64,000 bases of DNA, taken from assembly GCA_002343685.1 (NCBI GenBank), contig DDRS01000021.1, positions 1 through 64,000 on the forward strand, given 5' to 3'. This document shows, piece after piece, positions 51,304-61,200 of this stretch. Both the position numbers and the translations under genes were made by a program. Position 1 is the stretch's first letter, and every line of letters begins with the position of its first letter. The DNA comes from Thiobacillus denitrificans. GTDB taxonomy: Bacteria; Pseudomonadota; Gammaproteobacteria; Burkholderiales; Thiobacillaceae. The notes under the pieces were generated by a model. That model had not been told where the DNA came from and searched no databases. It was given only the letters and a program-made list of their open reading frames with translations.

Positions 51304-52770
51304 ATGAGCCTTGGTCATTCCATCCGCCATGGTGCCAAGTGGGTCTTCATCGGCAACACCGGCAGCCAGGTTGTCAACTTCGCGCTGGGGCTGATACTCG
51401 CGCGCCTCCTGGTTCCGGCCGAATTCGGCATGGTGGCGACCATCCAGATCTTTACCAGCCTGGCCGGGTTCGTTGCCGGAGGCGGGATGGGACAAGCCAT
51501 TGTGCGTGCCAAGGAAGCCAGCAAACGTGACTACGATCTGCTGTTCACGCTGCAATTCCTCATCGGACTGGCCATCGTCAGCTTCTTCTTCGTCATCGCC
51601 CCCTGGTTCGGGCGCTGGTACGCCAATCCCCTGTATGCCGATCTGCTGCGCGTGGCCGCATTGTCTTTCCTGGTACGCCCGTTTTTCAATGTACCCAGCA
51701 ACATGCTGCACCGGGAAATGCGCTTCAAGGCCAAGACGGCGGTACAACTGGCCAACCTCGCGGTCTACAACAGCATTGCCCTGAGCCTGGCCTACCTCGG
51801 CCACGGTCCCTGGAGCCTGATCCTTGCCGGCCTGTTCAGCTCGATGGCGGGCGCCTTTCAGTTTGCCTGGTATGCGCGTTGGCGCCCCGGCATCTGTTTC
51901 GATTTTGCGCGCGCGGGTGAACTGATGCGCTACGGACTCCTGGCTTCTACCAACAACATCGTTTGTTACATACGTGTGCAGTTGCCCACCTTCATCCTGT
52001 CCCGTAGCCTGGGACCGGCCAGCGTGGGGCTATACAACAAGGCTGAAAGTCTGGCGGCGCGTCCGCATGGCTTCATCACAGGGTCAGTATACGAAGTCCT
52101 GTTCCGCGCGCTGGCCAAGGAGCAAGACAACCTCGACACATCCCGCTATCTGTTCTTTCGCAGCCTTACACTGGTCGCCGTCTATGCCCTACCGTTCTAT
52201 ATCGGTTTTCTGTGGCTGGCAAAACCGCTGGTGGTGACGCTGTTCGGCCATCACTGGGCCGACTCGGCCGGCCCCCTTATGATCCTCAGCCTGGCCGCCC
52301 CCTTGATGATGATCGAGAATCTATCCGGCGCCGTGCTGGCCGCGCGTAGCTGGTTGGGTAAGGAACTGGTCGCACAGGTCGTCATGATCGGCGTTGCCGC
52401 GGCCGCCATCCTGGTCGGCCTGCCTTACGGATTGACTGGCGTGGCGACCGGCATGGTCTTCGCCCTGTTCTATCTCACCCTACACATGTTCTGGCTCGCC
52501 AAGCAGTCACTCGATGCCAGTTGGATTGACCTGGCTCGATCTTTCATGCCGGCAATGCTCCTCAATGCCATCCTGATTGGCACTTTGTGGCTTGCCAATC
52601 ATGCCATCCCCCCATCCATCCAATCGGTCGATGCGCTGTACGTGTTGTTCATGACGGCCGCGGGCGGACTGGTTTATGCGATCTGTTTCCTGTATCTGCC
52701 CATCTCGGCCCTTGCGTCGGAAACCGCCCGCTGGAAAATCAGACTCAAACTCGCCAAAGCGCCCGCATGA
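51304..52770 (+). CDS. Wzx-type oligosaccharide flippase (MOP superfamily)
   Basis: The 488-residue protein has about twelve to fourteen hydrophobic segments and the polysaccharide-synthesis pattern at the N terminus (GHSIRHGAKWVFIGNTGSQV, LARLLVPAEFGMVATIQIF). It likely flips lipid-linked repeat units across the inner membrane. No Wzy polymerase gene is visible in the window, although the glycan could be small. The ATG at 51304 follows an A-run and no clear ribosome-binding site. It overlaps the next gene by 4 bases. Confidence 0.92.
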   Translation: MSLGHSIRHGAKWVFIGNTGSQVVNFALGLILARLLVPAEFGMVATIQIFTSLAGFVAGGGMGQAIVRAKEASKRDYDLLFTLQFLIGLAIVSFFFVIAPWFGRWYANPLYADLLRVAALSFLVRPFFNVPSNMLHREMRFKAKTAVQLANLAVYNSIALSLAYLGHGPWSLILAGLFSSMAGAFQFAWYARWRPGICFDFARAGELMRYGLLASTNNIVCYIRVQLPTFILSRSLGPASVGLYNKAESLAARPHGFITGSVYEVLFRALAKEQDNLDTSRYLFFRSLTLVAVYALPFYIGFLWLAKPLVVTLFGHHWADSAGPLMILSLAAPLMMIENLSGAVLAARSWLGKELVAQVVMIGVAAAAILVGLPYGLTGVATGMVFALFYLTLHMFWLAKQSLDASWIDLARSFMPAMLLNAILIGTLWLANHAIPPSIQSVDALYVLFMTAAGGLVYAICFLYLPISALASETARWKIRLKLAKAPA

Positions 52771-53567
52771 CCAGGATCGACCCCATCTCGCGCGCACTCC
52801 ATCGTCAGGCCGGCCAGCACGGACCGGTCATCCTCATGTATCACGCCGTGATACCCGGCCAGACTGTTCCCGCATGGCCATGGGCCGTATCCATGCAGCA
52901 GTTCCGTGACCAACTCGACTTTCTCGCCACCGAAGGCTACCAAACGCCGACGATGGCCGAACTGGCCGCCGCACCCACGAAGACATGGCAAGGGCGCACA
53001 GCCGTGATCACGTTTGATGACGGCTACGCCGACAACCTCGCCGCATGCGAGGAACTGCAGCGGCGCGGCATGCGAGCCACTTGGTTCATCGTGGCCGGCT
53101 CGGTCGGCCAGCCGCCCCGCTGGCCCGATGACGGACGCCCCGCCGGCCGTCTGCTGAACGCGGATGAATTGCGCGAGATGCAGGAAAATGGCATGGAAAT
53201 CGGCTCTCATACGGTCAACCACGTGCGGCTGACCGAACTCGACGACGTGAGTCTGATGCAGGAACTGGCCCACTCCAAGGCCATGCTGGAAGATATGCTC
53301 GACAATCCCGTCGGCAGTTTTGCCTACCCGTACGGCGACTGGGATGCGCGTTGCGTCCAGGCGGCACAACAGGCCGGCTATGCCGCGGCCTGTACCACCG
53401 AGGCAGGATGGGCGTTGCGCGACCAAACCCCCTACCAATTGCGGCGGCTGACCATATTCAATACCGACACGCCGGGCCGCTTCACGCGCAAGCTCAGTTT
53501 CGGCAGCCACGACGTGCGCTGGCGAGATCTCACCCGCTATGCACTGCGACGGCTTCGTGGCATCTGA
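52767..53567 (+). CDS. NodB-type polysaccharide deacetylase
   Basis: The ATG at 52767 overlaps the flippase stop (ATGA) and gives 266 residues. The NodB domain shows VITFDDGYADN (catalytic D84, metal D85), then the metal site SHTVNH (H148, H152) and FAYPYGDWD. Members remove N- or O-acetyl groups from sugars. No signal peptide is present, so it acts in the cytoplasm or at the membrane face. It may trim an N-acetylated sugar in the lipid-linked glycan. Confidence 0.9.
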   Translation: MTRIDPISRALHRQAGQHGPVILMYHAVIPGQTVPAWPWAVSMQQFRDQLDFLATEGYQTPTMAELAAAPTKTWQGRTAVITFDDGYADNLAACEELQRRGMRATWFIVAGSVGQPPRWPDDGRPAGRLLNADELREMQENGMEIGSHTVNHVRLTELDDVSLMQELAHSKAMLEDMLDNPVGSFAYPYGDWDARCVQAAQQAGYAAACTTEAGWALRDQTPYQLRRLTIFNTDTPGRFTRKLSFGSHDVRWRDLTRYALRRLRGI

Positions 53568-54506
53568 GTGCGACCGATGCTCCCTGTCGTCTCCATTATC
53601 ATGCCCTGCTACAACGCCGCGGCCCATTTGCCGACCAGCGTCGGCAGCGTGCTGGCCCAGACGGTCCCCGACTGGGAACTGATCGCGGTCGACGACGGAT
53701 CCGGTGACGCCACCCTGGCGTGGCTGCAGGCACAGACAGACCCCCGGATCCGTCCCCTCACCCAGCCCAACCAGGGCGTCAGCGCAGCACGTAACACCGG
53801 CCTGGCGGCGGCGCGCGGCTTGTATGTGGCGTTTCTGGACGCGGACGACACCTGGGCCGAGCGCTTCCTGGAAAAGATGCAGGCCGCACTGCAACATCGC
53901 CCTGATGCGGTATTGGCGTATTGCGGCTGGCAGAACCTCGGACTGCCCGGCGGACGCGGTGAGCCGTTCGTGCCACCCGATTATGAAACCCCCGACAAGG
54001 CAAAAACCCTGTTTGCCGGCTGTCGCTGGCCGATCCATGCCGCGCTGGTCCGGCGCGAGGCCGTACTGGCTGCAGATGGTTTCGATCCCACCCTGAGAAA
54101 TGCCGAGGACTACGCACTTTGGTTGCAAGTGGCGACGTGTGCGCCCATCGTCCGCGTACCTGAAGTACTGGCCTTCTATCATTTCCACGGCAACGGCCAA
54201 GCCTCGGCTGACCATGCCAGTGCCGCACTCCAGCACTGGCAGGCACAGCGCAACTACCTGGCCTCCCACCCCGCTTTCCGCGCCGCACTCAGCCACACCG
54301 ACAGGCGCACGCTGACCGTGGGTGAGTTGCTGCAACGCGGCTACACCTGTTACTGGCAGCGCGACCTGCCCGCCGCCCGGCAAATTTTTCGTACGGTCAT
54401 GAAACAAGGCTATGGCACACTCACCGACTGGAAGTACATGTTGCCCGCCTGGCTACCCGAATCCTGGCATCGGAGGCTGATCGGGTTGCGAGACCGGAAT
54501 ACCTAA
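53568..54506 (+). CDS. GT2 glycosyltransferase, first of a tandem pair
   Basis: The 312-residue GT-A enzyme has VSIIMPCYNAAAHLPTSV, AVDDGSGDATL, the DxD-like AFLDADDTWAERF and a catalytic-loop region RNAEDYALWLQ. It closely resembles the next gene: both carry an AYCGWQN block and a PPDY block. GTG at 53568 directly follows the deacetylase stop; ATG 53577 is an alternative. It transfers a sugar to the growing glycan; specificity unknown. Confidence 0.92.
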   Translation: MRPMLPVVSIIMPCYNAAAHLPTSVGSVLAQTVPDWELIAVDDGSGDATLAWLQAQTDPRIRPLTQPNQGVSAARNTGLAAARGLYVAFLDADDTWAERFLEKMQAALQHRPDAVLAYCGWQNLGLPGGRGEPFVPPDYETPDKAKTLFAGCRWPIHAALVRREAVLAADGFDPTLRNAEDYALWLQVATCAPIVRVPEVLAFYHFHGNGQASADHASAALQHWQAQRNYLASHPAFRAALSHTDRRTLTVGELLQRGYTCYWQRDLPAARQIFRTVMKQGYGTLTDWKYMLPAWLPESWHRRLIGLRDRNT

Positions 54507-54516
54507 ATACAACCGT

Positions 54517-55485
54517 ATGGACAACTTCGACCCCACGCTGATCTCCGTTGTCATGCCCTGCTACAACGCCGCACCCTACGTGGAAGAAGCGATCGAGTGC
54601 GTGCTGCAGCAAAGCTACCGGAATGTCGAACTCATCGTCGTGGACGACGGGTCGAACGATGCATCCATGCGGATCGTCGAACGTCTAGCGGCCGGCAATC
54701 CCGACCGCATCACCGTGCTGCACCAGACCAACAGCGGCCCCTATGCGGCACGCAATCACGGCCTGTCCCATGCACATGGCAATTTCGTCGCTTTTCTGGA
54801 CGCGGACGATTACTGGCACCCCGACGCACTCAACCGGCTGCACGCCGCAATGACGGAAACCCTTGCCGATGTGGCGTATTGCGGCTGGCAAAATGTGGGG
54901 GAGGCCGCTGCCAGCACCCATCCCTACATCCCGCCCGACTATGTCCAATCGGATGCCGCCGCCCTGTTCCTGCAATCCTGCCCGTGGCCGATCAACGGCG
55001 TCCTGGTGCGGCGTCAACTTATCGACACCTTGCGCGGATTTTCGGAACGTCTACCCACCGCCATGGACTACGACATGTGGCTGCGCATGCTCGCCCTCCA
55101 GCCCACGGTGGTGCGCGTTCCCGAGGTACTGGCATTCTATCGCCGCTATCCGCGCGGCGATGCGCATATCCCACGCTGGCGCCAGGTCTTCGATGCCATC
55201 GCCGTGCGCGAGGACTTCGTCCGCCGGCATCCCGCCCAGGTCGCCCATCTCAGCCGGGCTGAACGTGATGACCGGGTGTACGGTTCGCTGCTACCCGAGG
55301 CGTATCGCTGCCATTGGCGGCGCGATACCGATTCCGCGCGGCGCCTGTTCCGTCGCGCATCCCGTAAGACAGAATGGAAGGCACGCGATGCCAAATACAT
55401 CCTGGCCAGTTTCTTGCCTGCATCGGTATTCGAATCGCTGATCCGGATGATCGATACCCGGCGCAGCACGCGCAATTCCATCTGA
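54517..55485 (+). CDS. GT2 glycosyltransferase, second of a tandem pair
   Basis: The 322-residue GT2 enzyme has ISVVMPCYNAAPYVEEAIEC, VVDDGSNDASM, AFLDADDYWHPDAL and TAMDYDMWLRML. Shared blocks (YCGWQNVG, IPPDY, WPINGVLVRR against WPIHAALVRR) show it arose from the same ancestor as its upstream neighbour, probably by duplication. It starts 10 bases downstream. Confidence 0.92.
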   Translation: MDNFDPTLISVVMPCYNAAPYVEEAIECVLQQSYRNVELIVVDDGSNDASMRIVERLAAGNPDRITVLHQTNSGPYAARNHGLSHAHGNFVAFLDADDYWHPDALNRLHAAMTETLADVAYCGWQNVGEAAASTHPYIPPDYVQSDAAALFLQSCPWPINGVLVRRQLIDTLRGFSERLPTAMDYDMWLRMLALQPTVVRVPEVLAFYRRYPRGDAHIPRWRQVFDAIAVREDFVRRHPAQVAHLSRAERDDRVYGSLLPEAYRCHWRRDTDSARRLFRRASRKTEWKARDAKYILASFLPASVFESLIRMIDTRRSTRNSI

Positions 55486-55494
55486 ACCGTCGTC

Positions 55495-56421
55495 ATGCCT
55501 GTGCTTACCTTCGCTTTTTGCACCTATAACCGTGCGGACCGTCTGGAAAAACTCGTTGCGGCGATGCGTGAACAAACCTGCCCGATCCCCTTCGAGATCC
55601 TCGCGATCAACAACAACAGCAGCGATGCCACGGCCGACATCCTCGCGCGCCTTGAACAGCTGCCGGGTCCGACGTTGCGCTGGGTGACCGAGCCCGTGCA
55701 GGGGATCGTGGCCGCACGCAACCGCGGCATAGCCGAGGCACTGGACAGCGACATCCTGGTTTTCATCGACGACGATGAAATCCCCCTGCCGGGCCTGCTC
55801 GAAGCTGCGGTCGACGCCATACTGAACGAAGGTGCAGCGTGTGCGGGCGGCCGCGTGGAGATGGATTTCACAACCACCGTACGGCCGCGCTGGCTCGAAG
55901 ACGATCTGCTCGGCTTTCTGGCCGCCGTCGACCATGGACCGGAACGATTCTGGATCGAGAATGCCAGCACCCCCATCTGGACCGCCAATGTCGCGTACGA
56001 CATGCGCCTGTTCCGCGACGACCCGGCCTTGCGCTTCGACATCCGCTACAACCGCGAAGGCAAGGATGTCGGCGGCGGCGAGGATGCCATGATGCTGCGT
56101 GCCCTGCTCGAGCGTAAAGTCCGGATCCGTTACTGCCCTGAAATGGCCGTGCTGCATGCCGTCGAATCCTGGCGGCTCAGACGCGGCTATTTCTTGAAAC
56201 TGCATTACCGGGCCGGCTTGCGCCATGGCCGGTTTTCCCTGCCACGCTACCCCAGCACCCTGTTCGGCGTTCCTCTGTTCATGGTCACCCAGTTTCTGAA
56301 TCACTGCGGCCGGACATTGAAGCTGGCCATCAGCGGACAGCCCGGGCTGGTCCGCCAGGCGATGAATGCGGCCCATGCGCTGGGCAGCCTGCAAGGCTAC
56401 CGAAACCGGTCCGGGGCTTGA
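55495..56421 (+). CDS. GT2 glycosyltransferase (GGGED subtype)
   Basis: The 308-residue enzyme has FAFCTYNRADRLEKLVAAM, LVFIDDDEIPLPG (DDD) and GGGEDAMMLRALLE, and ends in LGSLQGYRNRSG. The same GGGED box and a similar terminal motif occur in the glycosyltransferase half of the fusion at 58222-61335, so the two are relatives. A weak C-terminal amphipathic region follows the catalytic domain. Sugar donor unknown. Confidence 0.92.
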   Translation: MPVLTFAFCTYNRADRLEKLVAAMREQTCPIPFEILAINNNSSDATADILARLEQLPGPTLRWVTEPVQGIVAARNRGIAEALDSDILVFIDDDEIPLPGLLEAAVDAILNEGAACAGGRVEMDFTTTVRPRWLEDDLLGFLAAVDHGPERFWIENASTPIWTANVAYDMRLFRDDPALRFDIRYNREGKDVGGGEDAMMLRALLERKVRIRYCPEMAVLHAVESWRLRRGYFLKLHYRAGLRHGRFSLPRYPSTLFGVPLFMVTQFLNHCGRTLKLAISGQPGLVRQAMNAAHALGSLQGYRNRSGA

Positions 56422-56423
56422 CC

Positions 56424-57260
56424 ATGATCGACGTCGCCATTCGCTTCGATGATCCATCCGCGGTCAGCGACCATGCGCTCGAGCGCGGAATATTGCATGC
56501 CATGGCCATGCACGATGTCTGCGCCACCTTTGCGGTCATTCCGCATGCCGGACAGCACGCCTTGTCGGCCGACGATGTGCCCCACCTCGTCGAGGCACGA
56601 CAATCCGGCAGGATGGAAATCGCCCAGCACGGGTTCAACCATGAACCCTGTCAAGCCGAGGCCAGCCTTCCTTCCGAATTCGCCGGTCTTGATCCGGCGG
56701 AACAAACGAAGAAAATCGCGGCCGGCCGAGCGACGCTTGGACAGGTATTTGGTTGTGCGATCCCGGGATTCGTTCCGCCGTTCAATACCTTCGACCACAT
56801 CACCGCTGCCGTGCTTTCCGAGCAGGGTTTCCTCTACCTCTCGGCTGGCAGCGAACACGGATCGGCTGAGCCCGGCCGTCTCACCGAGCTTCCGCGCACC
56901 TGTCAGCTCACCGAACTCCGTCCGGCGCTCGCCGAAGCGCGACGCCATCCCCACGGCGATCTGGCTATTGTGGCCGTCATGCACCATTACGATTTCCAGG
57001 AGTCGGGGCGTACCGATGCGCCGTTGACGCTCGAGCAACTCTCGGATCTGTTTCGATGGCTCCGCCTGCAGCCCGATGTGCGATTGCACACATTGAGCCG
57101 GCTGGCTTCCAGGCATGACGCGAATACCTGGCGCAAGGCGGTGCAGCGAAACCGCTGGGTGCAGCGGCAGCACTGGCGCATCCGCTCCGTTTTCCCGCGA
57201 TACGGCCTCATGCCCCACACCCTATTCAGATACGTTCGTTTGACTGGAACCTCCACGTGA
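56424..57260 (+). CDS. Deacetylase-fold protein, DUF2334/polysaccharide-deacetylase-like
   Basis: The 278-residue protein starts at 56424 and has a NodB-like barrel pattern: IRFDDPSAVSDH near residue 7 (D9, D10), MEIAQHGFNHEPC (H69, H73), VPPFNTFD and AVMHHYDF. These metal-ligand positions suggest a divergent carbohydrate deacetylase of the type found in DUF2334. It starts three bases after the preceding GT2 stop and overlaps the sulfotransferase gene by 4 bases. Assignment to the fold is fairly firm, substrate is not. Confidence 0.72.
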   Translation: MIDVAIRFDDPSAVSDHALERGILHAMAMHDVCATFAVIPHAGQHALSADDVPHLVEARQSGRMEIAQHGFNHEPCQAEASLPSEFAGLDPAEQTKKIAAGRATLGQVFGCAIPGFVPPFNTFDHITAAVLSEQGFLYLSAGSEHGSAEPGRLTELPRTCQLTELRPALAEARRHPHGDLAIVAVMHHYDFQESGRTDAPLTLEQLSDLFRWLRLQPDVRLHTLSRLASRHDANTWRKAVQRNRWVQRQHWRIRSVFPRYGLMPHTLFRYVRLTGTST

Positions 57261-58225
57261 CCTCGTCTTTCTCGCCCCCATCACGCCAGCAAGGCCCGAT
57301 CTTCATCGTCGGGGCGCCGCGCTCCGGCACCACCATGCTGCAGTACCGGCTGCGCAATCACCCGCACATCTCGCTCCCCACCGGGGAGTCGCATTTCTTC
57401 ATTCCGCTGTACCGCAACCTGGAAAGTTTTGGCGATCTCCGCCAGGTGGACAATATCCGGCGCGTGCTGCAAGCCATGCATGAGCAAAGCCGCGACTTCC
57501 TGGAGACCGACCTACACGGCGTGAAATTCGATGTCGACCGATTGGCCCGAGAACTTCATGCCGAAGGCCGGCACACGATGCCGGCGATCATCTCGGGGCT
57601 GTTCGAGAAAAATGCCCGAGGCGAAGGAAAATCCAGATGGGGCGACAAGACCCCCTATTACGTGATGCATCTCCCCAAACTGCTCGAGTGGTTTCCCGAT
57701 GCCCAGATCGTGCACCTGATCCGCGACGGACGCGATGTCGCCCTGTCGCTGTTCGGCAGACAACACGATTTCTCCGTGTACAACACGTATTTCGCGGCGG
57801 AATACTGAGAAAGCTACGTGGAGAAAGGCCGCGCACTGGGCAGCCAATTACCGCCCCAGCAATACATGGAGCTGCGCTATGAGGATTTGCTTGCGCACCC
57901 CGAAGACAGCATGCAACGGATTTGCACGTTCCTGGGCGAACCCTACTCGGCCGAGCTGTTTGCCGTCACGTCGGTGGACGACCCGGGCAAGACCCCGCTG
58001 GTACATGAACCCCTGAAAGCCGACAACGCGGGAAAATGGCGCAGCAAGATGACGCCAGCCCAGATCAGGGCCTTCGAAAGCGTGGCCGGCAAGACCTTGC
58101 GCCAGTTCGGCTACGATCTGGTCACGCCGGGCACGCCGCCGGCGCTCGCCGTGAAAGCCGCCTACCGCCTGCATAACAAGGTACTGACCCGTTTCTGGAA
58201 ACGTACCCGACGGGCACTCGCGTGA
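57257..58225 (+). pseudogene. Sulfotransferase gene interrupted by in-frame TGA
   Basis: The frame encodes a PAPS-dependent sulfotransferase: 5'-phosphosulfate loop IVGAPRSGTTMLQYR (residues 17-31), 3'-phosphate site VHLIRDGRDVALSLF (152-166) and, after a stop, the conserved C-terminal part (ELRYEDLLAHPEDSM, GKWRSKMT). A TGA at 57806-57808 splits it after residue 183; the same frame continues without a shift to 58225. The residue at that position in relatives is generally Trp (EYWxxYV), so a single TGG to TGA change explains the break. Upstream overlap is ATGA with the deacetylase-like gene; downstream overlap is GTGA with the fusion gene. Confidence 0.85.
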
Positions 58226-61200
58226 CCGCGCTCACCATCCTCATCTGCACCCACAACCGGGCGGATCTGCTGCAAAAGACCCTGGCGTCGCTCAACCGGG
58301 CGCGCCGCCCCGCCATGCCCGTGCACATCCTGGTGGCGGCCAATGCCTGCAGTGACGACACCGTGGTGCAGATGCAGGCATACCAAGCCTGCCAGACGAC
58401 CAGAAACGACTTGCCGTTGCAGGTGCTCGACGTGCCCACACCCGGGAAGTCCCATGCGCTGAATGCCGCCATCCCGACCATCGAAACCGAACTCATTGCC
58501 CTGGTGGATGACGATCACCGCGTGGACGAGAATTATTTGACGGCCATCGAACAGGCCGCTGCGGCCTGGCCCGATGCTGGCCTGTACTGCGGAAGAATCT
58601 TGCCGGATTGGGATGGCAACGAGCCAGCCTGGGTACACGACGACGGTCCCTACCGCATCTATCCCCTGCCGGTTCCGCGCTACGACCAGGGCGATACGCC
58701 CCGAGCCGTCACGGCCGAGGCTGGCCCGATACCGGGCGGCGGCAATCTGGTCGTGCGCCGTCGCGTGTTTGAATTGGCCGGCCAGTTTTCCACCGAGCTG
58801 GGGCCGCACGGCCACGATCTCGGTGGTGGCGAGGACAGCGAATACGTATTGCGCGCCCTGGCGCGTGGCGAGCACTGTCAATATGCGCCGGCCATCGTGC
58901 AGTACCACTATGTCGATACGGAACGGCTCCGGCTCGGCTATCTCCTGAAAAAAAGCTATCAGCGAACCCGCTCGACCGCCCGCCTCCGTGGCAGCGGCTC
59001 GGTTCCCTTGTACATGTGGCGCAAGCTGGCCGAGTATGGGGTCCACAGCGCATTCAGTCTGTCGTGGGCCAAGCGACGTTTTTACTGGGTGCGCACCGCG
59101 GCGGCACTGGGCGAGATCCAGGGCTGCCGCGAGTCGGGGCATCGCGGCAAGAACCTGGAACTCCCGCCCGACCGCGGCATCGTGCTCACCGAATCGCTGG
59201 CCTTGGTCACCGCCGTCTGCGGCCTGATCGCCTGGTTCGCCAGCGGCCAGGCGCGCTGGACCGGCCTGCTTCCCGCCCTGGGCGTGGCCGGAATCGGCAC
59301 AGCCGCCCTGCTCGCCAAATCGCTGCTCGATTTTTCGCATACCGGCCCCCGTATTCGCGACGAGGTACTCAAGCATTACCGCCGCTATACGCTGTTTTCG
59401 CTGGCACGCCTGACGGCCTGGGCCTTTGCGCTCATGCTCTTCACCGGGGGAGCCGGCGTCCTGCTCTATTTCATGCTTGCCACGGCGACGAGCACAGGCT
59501 GGTCGGCATGGCTGGCCGCCATCGCCGCGCTGCTCGGCATCCTCGGCGGTTTCGGGCTGCAATTCATCCGCAAGCTGCGTTTCAATCCCGGACTGCTGGC
59601 GGCGTCGATGCATTACCGCATGAGCCGGCTCTATCGGCTCTGGCATGCCATGACGCCGGCACGCATCGCCAGGTTGCAGACTCTGGGGATCATCCTGATC
59701 GGGCTATTGTTCATGGCGGCCTCCTGGCAGTTGGCGAAGGAAAACCGCGTGGCCACCTTGATGGCCCTGTGGGCGGCCACGCTGTTCTTTGCCGGGACGA
59801 TCGTGTGGGCCGGCTGGCAACCCGAGGCGCGCGCGCCTCGCAAGCGTTCTGCGCGCACGTCGGATTCGCAGCCCAACATCCTCATGATCGGATCCGATAC
59901 GCTGCGCGCCGACCGCTTGGGCGCGCTGGGATATCGCCGCATGCTGACGCCCCATATCGACCGATTGGGCGAGCGCGGCACACTCTTCGCCAACTGCTAT
60001 GTGCCGTGTGCGCGCACAGCACCGAGTCTGATCTCCATGCTGACCGGCACCTGGCCCCACACCCACGGCATCCGCGATAACTATGCGGACCACGAGACCA
60101 CGCGACTGAGCGTGGATGCCCTGCCCGTGTGGCTGAAACAGGCCGGCTATCGTACCGCGGCGATCTCGGACTGGTGCGGTGCCGACATGGGGAAATTTTC
60201 CTTCGGCTTCGACTACACCGACCTGCCGGAAGACCAGTGGAACCTGAAATACCTCATCCGCCAGGGTCCCAAGGACCTGCGGCTGTTTGTTTCCCTGTTC
60301 GTCCATAACCGGCTGGGGCGGTTGCTCCTGCCCGAGGTGTACTATCTCGGCGGCGTACCGCTCACGCAACCGCTCGGCAAGCGCGCTCGGCGCCTGGTGT
60401 CGCGCCTGGCGGAAAACGCACAGCCGTTCTTTCTCAATGTGTTCTACTCCACCACACACCCACCCTTTGCCTCGGAGTGGCCGTGGTATACGCGCTTCGC
60501 CGATCCGGGCTATGCCGGCGAGTCAAAATTCGCGATGGCCCGGCTCACGGACCCGTTCGAGATCATCCGGCGCCAGGGCGCACCCAGGGAGGAATTCGAT
60601 CTCGACCAGATCATCGACTTGTACGACGGCTGCGTGGCGGAGTTCGACGACGAAGTCGGCAAGATGCTGGCGCATCTGGAGGTCTGCGGCCTGGCCGACA
60701 ATACGATCATCGTCGTCTACTCCGACCACGGCATGGAATTCTTCGAGCACGACACCTGGGGACAGGGCAATTCCGCCGTCGGCGATTTCAGCCCGCGCAT
60801 TCCGCTCGTCATCCGCGCCCCCGGCCGTCCGGCACGCGGCACGGTGGACCAGGTGGTGCGCTCGATCGACCTGGCCCCCACGTTACTTGAACTCGTCGGC
60901 GCACCGCCCGTCGCCAGCGTGGACGGGGTATCGCTCGCAGGCTGCATGGGGCTGGGCGGCGACTGCCCCGAACTCGACGCCTTCAATGAAACCGGCATCT
61001 GGATCGCGCATATTCCCGGTCTGCCGGATGCGCACCTGCGCTATCCCAACCTGCTGGAACTGATGGAGGTGCCGGATCGCGCCAGCGGCGCCCTGGCAAT
61101 CAAGTCCGAATACTGCAACGCCATCCTCGACGCCAAGGACCGCATGATCCGAAGCGGCCGCTGGAAACTGGTCTACCAGCCGCTCGAGACAGGCCATGCG

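Noticed and set aside
52674..54407. Minus-strand frame of 577 codons opposite deacetylase and GT2 genes
   Set aside because: Antisense to two genes with clear catalytic motifs; composition typical of a shadow frame.
57806..57808. Selenocysteine at the internal TGA of the sulfotransferase gene
   Set aside because: The position corresponds to Trp in relatives, no SECIS-like hairpin is obvious just downstream, and sulfotransferases are not known selenoproteins.
58162..59646. Minus-strand frame of 494 codons opposite the fusion gene
   Set aside because: Antisense to the GT2 domain; no motif or ribosome-binding site.
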